64,000 bases of DNA. Origin: Guadua angustifolia. Its lineage: Eukaryota > Streptophyta > Magnoliopsida > Poales > Poaceae. Below are positions 59,101-64,000 of this stretch, one piece after another. The position numbers were made by a program, and so were the translations under genes. Each line of letters begins with the position of its first letter. Position 1 is the first letter of the stretch. Below the pieces are notes generated by a model. It saw only the letters and a program-made list of their open reading frames with translations, made no database searches and was not told the origin of the DNA. Where the stretch lies: NCBI GenBank assembly GCA_036346375.1, contig CM070517.1:47402200-47466199 (forward strand), read 5' to 3'.

Positions 59101-59488
59101 ACTTAGACAATCCCCAGATTTTTTTCAAAAATTTGAATGACTGACAATCAGCAACTGACGGAAAATTCGGATCGGAATGAGGAACATGAGACCCTGTGCC
59201 GCCAAGCAATCTGCCATCCGATGATCTTTCACCAATGGAAGGCAACAAGAAATCCCCGAATGTGATAGGTGAAGAACTCCGTGATTTTGGTAAAGGACCC
59301 TTCCAACCTTTGCGCTTATCCCAAGGCCACGAACCTTTGAAATGTTGTTTCGATCGTGGTCGCACATTACCCTGCATTGGAATGACAGATTCATAATTGA
59401 GATCAACACAATCGGAAGAACATACCTTCGTATCTGATTTGCCATCGACGACAGGATTAGCCGGGGACGACACATGCTTCGACCTCAT
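56162..59488 (-). pseudogene. LINE-ORF1-like (DUF4283) gene with internal repeats and a SAP-like end, frameshifted
   Basis: Minus strand, reading in three overlapping frames. N-terminal part 59488-59063 (MRSKHVSSPANPVVDGKSDT), then 59088-58363 with a Gly/Arg-rich stretch and a zinc knuckle CCEICEEKHFTPQCPLLHG. A one-base shift at an A6 run near 58390 leads into 58456-56162: ELARAIPVKWDWVVRNQG and VWVHVYGVPYEIRSFLSLWA (DUF4283-like nucleic-acid-binding fold). An acidic region follows with about three repeats built around DSLEDSGDTTRDE / DSFEDSGDMTREE. The end is LQKLPRRLLQTLCKKNNIPA, a SAP-like motif. The first two parts are typical of grass LINE ORF1. The stop sits in CCG|GTAAAT, a plausible splice donor. 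No reverse transcriptase is found next to it. Confidence 0.6.
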
Positions 59489-60239
59489 GGCTCATGGTCT
59501 TGGGTGTGGTTATTTCTTTTTTAATTAGGCAGGGCTACAGACAGAAGACACGAAGCAAGCAGGGATGAAGGGCGCGGTGATCATACAGGGGCGAAGAACA
59601 AGAGGCAGAACTGTCAGGCGCAGCGCAGGCGGACCAAGTTCACCGCAGCTTCTCGAAAATGGAGGAGGAGCAATGACAGATCGAGGAAGCGGAGTGAATA
59701 GTGGGGATGCTGGTAACACCAGTCTAAAAACTGTGGGGGCTTCGTTTCCTGTCATTGATCCAAAGACCTTGTAATAGTCTAGTTTCGCAGTGGAATTAGA
59801 AAACTTGCAATGAGGGGTCACACTCAACACTTAACACACACAATTCCGTAGCATAAATCCAATATATAAGTTTAAAATTTGCCAAAATTACAATAAATAT
59901 GGTTCAAATAAAGTCTTACATAAATAGAAGATTACAAAATATGTAATGAAAATTAGAATTCTACTTTACGTGTCTTCATGCCTTGGAAACATTTGATTAC
60001 ATCATCTTCACTAGTCTTTAAAAAACAACTCACTCGATAAGTATGACTAAACAATCATTCAAGAATTGATTGCCCATGCTATTTCATGGCAATGCATGGT
60101 GTGGTAGTTTGGGCGGTTCAAGGCAATAAGGAGATGGTTTAGGAGGAGCTAGCTAGGTGGCCAATTTGGGGAGCGCAAGGCAAAAGGAGGGGGATATAAA
60201 AGGTGGTCAGGTTGGGGATTAGAGGTGAGCACCTAGAAG
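59489..60239. other. Leader side of the chimeric gene and intergenic sequence
   Basis: 59489-59840 looks like 5' leader on the minus strand. The remainder is AT-rich, with no gene seen. Confidence 0.35.
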
Positions 60240-61539
60240 TAGGGGTGGATATCGAGCTGACTCGACTCGACTCGACTCGACTCGTTTAACTCGGTAAGGT
60301 AACGAGCCAACTCGAACTCGACTCGGTATCGTAACGAGCTCGAAGTCCAACTCGACTCGACTCGTTATAAACTCGAGTTGGCTCGAGTTGGCTCGTTAGG
60401 CTCGTTAGTACTGTGAGCAAGGGAGCATATATATTTGATTCATGCATGCATATTAATGCAAATTTGAACACCTAAAATCCTAAATATAACAAATATAGCC
60501 TGCAGGGTGTGTGCATGTAGTCCAAAATCCAAATGTAGCAGGCATATAGATTACAATTTACATATTACCACACAACACAATGACACAAAGGTATCACAAA
60601 TTCACAAATCACACACCAAGAAGCATTGTGTTCGATCAGTTACCAATACTAAACAAAGCACCGTCGTCATATCACAGAACTATGGCAGTGGCACACATTG
60701 TAACAAGGACAAGCACAAACCCGACGAATGGACTAAAATCTAAGGACTAGTATGTACAATTTCTACTCTGAATCTCTGATCGCATTCTTGGTTCCTCTCC
60801 AACCGAAAATCACGCAAAACAAATACACAATAGCACGCGAGAAGCGCGGATTAATGGAAACGAGAAAGTACGGCAAGCCCACACACCAGCAAGAACACCT
60901 GGCTCCGAGCATTTAGTCACCGGGACTCCTCCTCTGGTCGCCTCGCGGCGCTGGAGAGCACGGAAAGCAGGTTGAGGTGGTGGCCCTGCGCCACCGACGC
61001 GTACGCCTGAGCCTCCTGAGACGGCGAGAGACCCCACGCCACGGGGCGCGCTGGCTGCAGCGCCTCCCAGAACGACGGCGCCTCGTGGTCCTGGCGCGGG
61101 CGCTTGCCGAGGAGGGAGGCGGTGGTGGCGGTGGATGGGGCGGAGGAGCAGGAGAAGACGGCGGGGGTGGTGCCGGACCCCGTGGAGGCAGCTCGCCGGA
61201 GGGGAGGGGAGGCGGCGCGTCGGCGGGGGAGGGGAGGGGAAGCGGTGCGGGCGTGCGGCGCGTTGGATTGGGGAGGGGGGGCGGGGGGAGGGGACTGTCT
61301 GGCGGCTGGGAGTGGGGAGTGGGGACTAAACTCTTTAGGGATTTAGGGTTTTTGTTTGCATGTGGCTCGTTTAACTCGTTAGCTCGCTCGAAAACTCGTT
61401 AGCTCGACTCGTTTAACTCGTTTTTTTAACGAGTTCAAGTTCGCATTCGACTCGACTTCGTTAAAACACGAGTTCGGCGAGTCGAATCGAAGTTTTAGTA
61501 CTCGCTTAACTCTTCTTGAGTTTGAGTTTTCCACCCCTA
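60240..61539. mobile_element. Non-autonomous hAT element carrying a gene 5' end
   Basis: Ends are TAGGGGTGG and CCACCCCTA, flanked by the perfect 8-bp duplication CCTAGAAG (60232-60239 and 61540-61547). Subterminal regions are made of CTCGA/ACTCG repeats in both orientations. The middle (60810-61345) is GC-rich and holds a captured gene part. No transposase. Confidence 0.9.
60917..61210 (-). CDS. Captured coding fragment inside the hAT element, unrecognised family
   Basis: On the minus strand an open frame reads TTASLLGKRPRQDHEAPSFW, ALQPARPVAWGLSPSQEAQA, YASVAQGHHLNLLSVLSSAA and RRPEEESR-stop (TGA 60917-60919). Upstream is a CCCTCC-rich leader with AAACCCTAAATCCC (about 61330-61345), a common plant 5' UTR look. 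No ATG in this frame is obvious. The nuclear-type KRPRQD and even codon use suggest a real first exon taken from a host gene. I do not recognise it. Confidence 0.5.
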   Translation of the reverse strand, partial: SPPLRRAASTGSGTTPAVFSCSSAPSTATTASLLGKRPRQDHEAPSFWEALQPARPVAWGLSPSQEAQAYASVAQGHHLNLLSVLSSAARRPEEESR

Positions 61540-61547
61540 CCTAGAAG

Positions 61548-61874
61548 GGTTTGTGGGAGCTTGGGAGGTAGAGCCTCCTGCCGTCGCCGGTGTTCCAGTC
61601 AGATTTCACCTTCCCCGTCGCATCGGCCTCTGCTTGCGTCGCTTGCCTCTCCTGTCGTGGATTCAAACTCTACCGGTGCTCAACGCCTTGCTCTCAGCGC
61701 TCTGTATCCCCTGCCCTCACTTATGCTCTGCTTATGCACACCTCTACTCTACTCATGCTGCTGCCTGCACTGTTTCTAGTTAGCTGCCAGCCTAGGCAAC
61801 GCCTTGAGGTTCTAGGCGCTACTCAGCCCTGCCACCTGACTAGCATCTAGCGCATTAGATAACCCTTTTACTGC
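61548..61874. other. No gene seen
   Basis: CT-rich sequence with chance ORFs on the plus strand, up to the start of the duplicated CASPL segment. Confidence 0.35.
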
Positions 61875-62033
61875 CGAAGACGAAGACGATTAGATTTATA
61901 TATTTGATGATGACTATTCGTGAATCCATCGAGCAGGCGTAGGTATTGAACACAAACTAGTTGTTAGGTGTTACACGAATTTTTAGCAGTCCAAGCTCCG
62001 GAGTCCGGATTCCATAGTCTCCAGATCTTCAGT

Positions 62034-62251
62034 TTTTCTAGAAAGAGTAGCAAGAGCGTTGCTGCAGATTTTATTAAGAGGAAGTGTAAAAGTAGGGTGG
62101 GTCCTGTTTTTTAAGGAAAAAATCGGACTCGAGAAAAAAAAGCTCACAATTTATCACCACTTACAACTATTACAAGAACGCCACTCAACACTTTAAGAAT
62201 GTAGGAAAAACGAAAAAACAAGGGAAAATAACACGCCAATAGGTCACTAAT
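62034..62251 (-). mobile_element. LINE 3' tail with 13-bp target duplication
   Basis: The sequence CCAGATCTTCAGT flanks it on both sides (62021-62033 and 62252-62264), while copy 1 has it once (near 49365). On the minus strand the insert ends CTCTTAATAAAATCTGCAGC…CTTTCTAGAAAA, a LINE-type 3' UTR with a short A-tail. Confidence 0.8.
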
Positions 62252-62536
62252 CCAGATCTTCAGTTACAGCCGCGTTTCCGCTCTAGTTTTATGTATGCTT
62301 CAGTAAAGAATTTTCTTCTCTGCCTATTATACCGAAAACGCATCATCATCGAAAATGAAGGTATTGTAATTTTAATGGTCTGAACGACTGCACTCAGCGA
62401 ATGATCGATTCAAACTACGTGTTCCTCATTATCCCCTTAATCAGTGGCAGTTATCGCATTGTAAGACTTCTAACACAAGTTGGTTGGGAGGTCTTCGACC
62501 CGAGCATTATACAAACATGTATTGTTTAGTAGCCAT

Positions 62537-63224
62537 TAGGGATGGCAAAAATACCCGTGGGTCCGGATACCCATGGGTACCCGACCCGATGGGTCCGGGT
62601 CTGGGTCCAAATTTAGACCCACGGGTATATTATTTGGTCCGGTGCGGGTCGGGTCCGGTCCGGTCTCATTTTGGACCGTGGGTACCTAAACCGGACCGAA
62701 ATATTGAAATAATATATTCACGTGAAGGATAGAAGGAGCACAAGCTAGTGCGTGGCGCGTTAGTAGCACACTTGCGCATGAGCTAGCCGATCGTGAGTTC
62801 GAATCTATTTGGCAGATTTTGCCATTCCATCTCTTTTCAAGTTGGCGGGTTGGCGCGTTGGTAGTCCAGTGACAGCAGGATGTGATCGTCCTCTTTTTTA
62901 GTGGGTGGGCTCTCCTTTCCTTGGCAGATCGTGCCGTTCTATTGGGCCGGAGTTCGGGGCCCATCTGTGTTGGGCCACGCCATGTCACGAAGGCTCCGAC
63001 TCCCATACATTGCCCCGCGCAGGCCGCAAAAAAGTAACCAACCGCCTGCTGCTGACTTCGGGTCCGGGTACCCATTCGGGTCCGGGTACCCGTCGGGTCC
63101 GGGTCTGGGTCCAAGTTTGGACCCGTGACTAACTTCGGGTCCGGGTCCGGGTCCAACTTTCGGGTTTCGGGTCCGGGTCCACGAAGGCTGGACCCGGAGG
63201 TACCCGGACCCGTTGCCATCCCTA
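62537..63224. mobile_element. Non-autonomous hAT element (TAGGGATGGCAA ends)
   Basis: Perfect 12-bp inverted ends TAGGGATGGCAA, with the 8-bp duplication GTAGCCAT at 62529-62536 and 63225-63232. Copy 1 has a single GTAGCCA near 50697. Both subterminal regions are built of GGGTCCGGGTACCC-like repeats. The middle is single-copy sequence with a tRNA-like box pair near 62750-62805. Confidence 0.92.
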
Positions 63225-63475
63225 GTAGCCATGCAGTACGCAAGGTCAGGTAGAACATGTTACATTAAAATCCAAAGAGTATGTACATTAACTGACAATA
63301 CACCGCTAGCTTATATATATTCCCTGACACTTTTATTCTTTCACCAACTCCTTCCTCTATGAAGCAAACAACATTGAACTGAAAATCTCTAGCAATATCC
63401 CAACAACGAGACGTTTTTCATGACAATATTGTAGAGGAATTGGCCGTTGAGAAATGAGGGAAAAAACAAAGAAAC

Positions 63476-64000
63476 CTAATGCTTGTGATGGCACCCATGC
63501 TCGCAACCAGACTCGGAGCCCGAGTCCTCGCCCGGGGAGAGGGACAGCGGCACGTTTTTGACCACCGCGGCGGCCGACACGGCGACGGCGGCGGCGAGCG
63601 AGATGTAGATGGCGATGTGCACCTGGCTGCAGAAGTTGCTGGTGCCTCCAGCGCAGACGCTGACGCGCCGGCCGTAGGCCGAGCAGTAGGTCATGTCCCC
63701 GGCGGCGAAGGCGGCGCCGGTGGAGGAGTAGAGCAGCGCGGGCACGGCGGCATCAAGGATCGGCAAGAGCACCTTGGACTTGGCGTCCGCGCCCTTCTTC
63801 CAGATGCTCAGGAAGATGGCGATCGCCTCCAGGAACGCCGCGACGGCGTTGCCCACCACCAGGTACCTGCACGCACGCATCGTGCAAAACCAAAAGCTCA
63901 GACGCGTATAAATACGTGTACATCCGAACATGTACAAGAGAAGAAGCGTGTGTGTGCGTGTATGTACGTACACGAAGGGGCCGAAGTCGCTGTAGGTGAC
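63476..64000 (-). CDS. CASP-like membrane protein, second copy, cut by the window end
   Basis: Exon 2 is 63866-63476 and exon 1 runs from 63972 past the window edge, with the same intron position and phase as the copy at 51 kb. It keeps helices 2-4 (YLVVGNAVAAFLEAIAIFLS; LPILDAAVPALLYSSTGAAF; IAIYISLAAAVAVSAAAVV), the Cys loop and the CEHGCHHKH tail. The linker before the tail differs (PLSLSPGEDSGSES here, PLSIDFGGDGSDSGSES there). The coding part visible is intact, so both copies could be expressed. Confidence 0.88.
   Translation of the reverse strand, partial: VTYSDFGPFVYVHTRTHTLLLLYMFGCTRIYTRLSFWFCTMRACRYLVVGNAVAAFLEAIAIFLSIWKKGADAKSKVLLPILDAAVPALLYSSTGAAFAAGDMTYCSAYGRRVSVCAGGTSNFCSQVHIAIYISLAAAVAVSAAAVVKNVPLSLSPGEDSGSESGCEHGCHHKH

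Larger units (their letters stand above)
61875..64000. repeat. Duplicated CASPL segment, copy 2 (runs past the window end)
   Basis: Partner of 49213-51535. It contains two insertions absent from copy 1 (62034-62251 and 62537-63224). Confidence 0.85.

Noticed and set aside
60810..61400. Gly-rich plus-strand ORFs in the hAT element
   Set aside because: These are the complement of a Pro/Ser-rich leader and exon on the minus strand, which reads more like a real protein.
62735..62815. Calling a tRNA gene here
   Set aside because: A and B boxes are visible but I could not draw a full cloverleaf, so it stays a finding only.

Overview
The window is a piece of a grass (Poaceae) nuclear chromosome. 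Evidence: spliced genes with short GT-AG introns; family members typical of grasses (a Pik-2-like NLR, a RICESLEEPER-type domesticated hAT gene, CASP-like membrane proteins); and a dense load of plant transposons (Tat-type Ty3/gypsy, SIRE/Maximus-type copia, plant L1-like LINEs, Helitrons, Stowaway/Tourist/hAT/Mutator-type MITEs). I cannot name the species. All coordinates come from reading by eye, so splice sites and element ends may be off by 1-2 bases.

Layout. 0-5 kb: the LRR end of an NLR gene, followed by a decayed tandem copy. 5.8-7.1 kb: a Stowaway-like MITE and a hAT-like element. 7.3-10.9 kb (minus): a domesticated hAT transposase gene with a BED finger. 11.9-13 kb: Helitron-like and Mutator-like debris. 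13.6-17.6 kb (minus): a complete 13-exon vacuolar-type Na+/H+ exchanger (NHX). 18-22.3 kb: no convincing gene, two LINE tails. 22.7-25.9 kb (minus): a complete short kinesin-14. 27.3-29.6 kb: a broken LINE. 29.6-33.1 kb: empty. 33.1-39 kb: a Tat-type gypsy element with both LTRs and a target duplication, nested in a copia-type LTR. 39.3-40.3 kb (minus): an NLR fragment split by a MITE. 41.8-44.7 kb: a 2.9-kb solo LTR. 45.5-46.3 kb: two Helitron-like units. 46.7-64 kb: three CASP-like loci (one decayed, one complete, one cut by the window end), separated by a Pack-MULE, a Helitron, a CRWN-like exon, a second gypsy copy, a LINE-ORF1-like chimeric gene and hAT elements.

The intact host genes act separately: ion homeostasis at the tonoplast (NHX), minus-end microtubule transport (KIN-14), a nuclear DNA-binding regulator (RICESLEEPER-like) and a four-helix membrane scaffold (CASPL). 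The two CASPL copies lie in a duplicated segment of at least 2 kb. Each copy serves as the 'empty site' for insertions in the other, which gives unusually firm element boundaries.

The most unusual structure is inside the solo LTR. About 17 short inverted repeats have unrelated arms, but nearly all share the same five-base centre, TGTGT.
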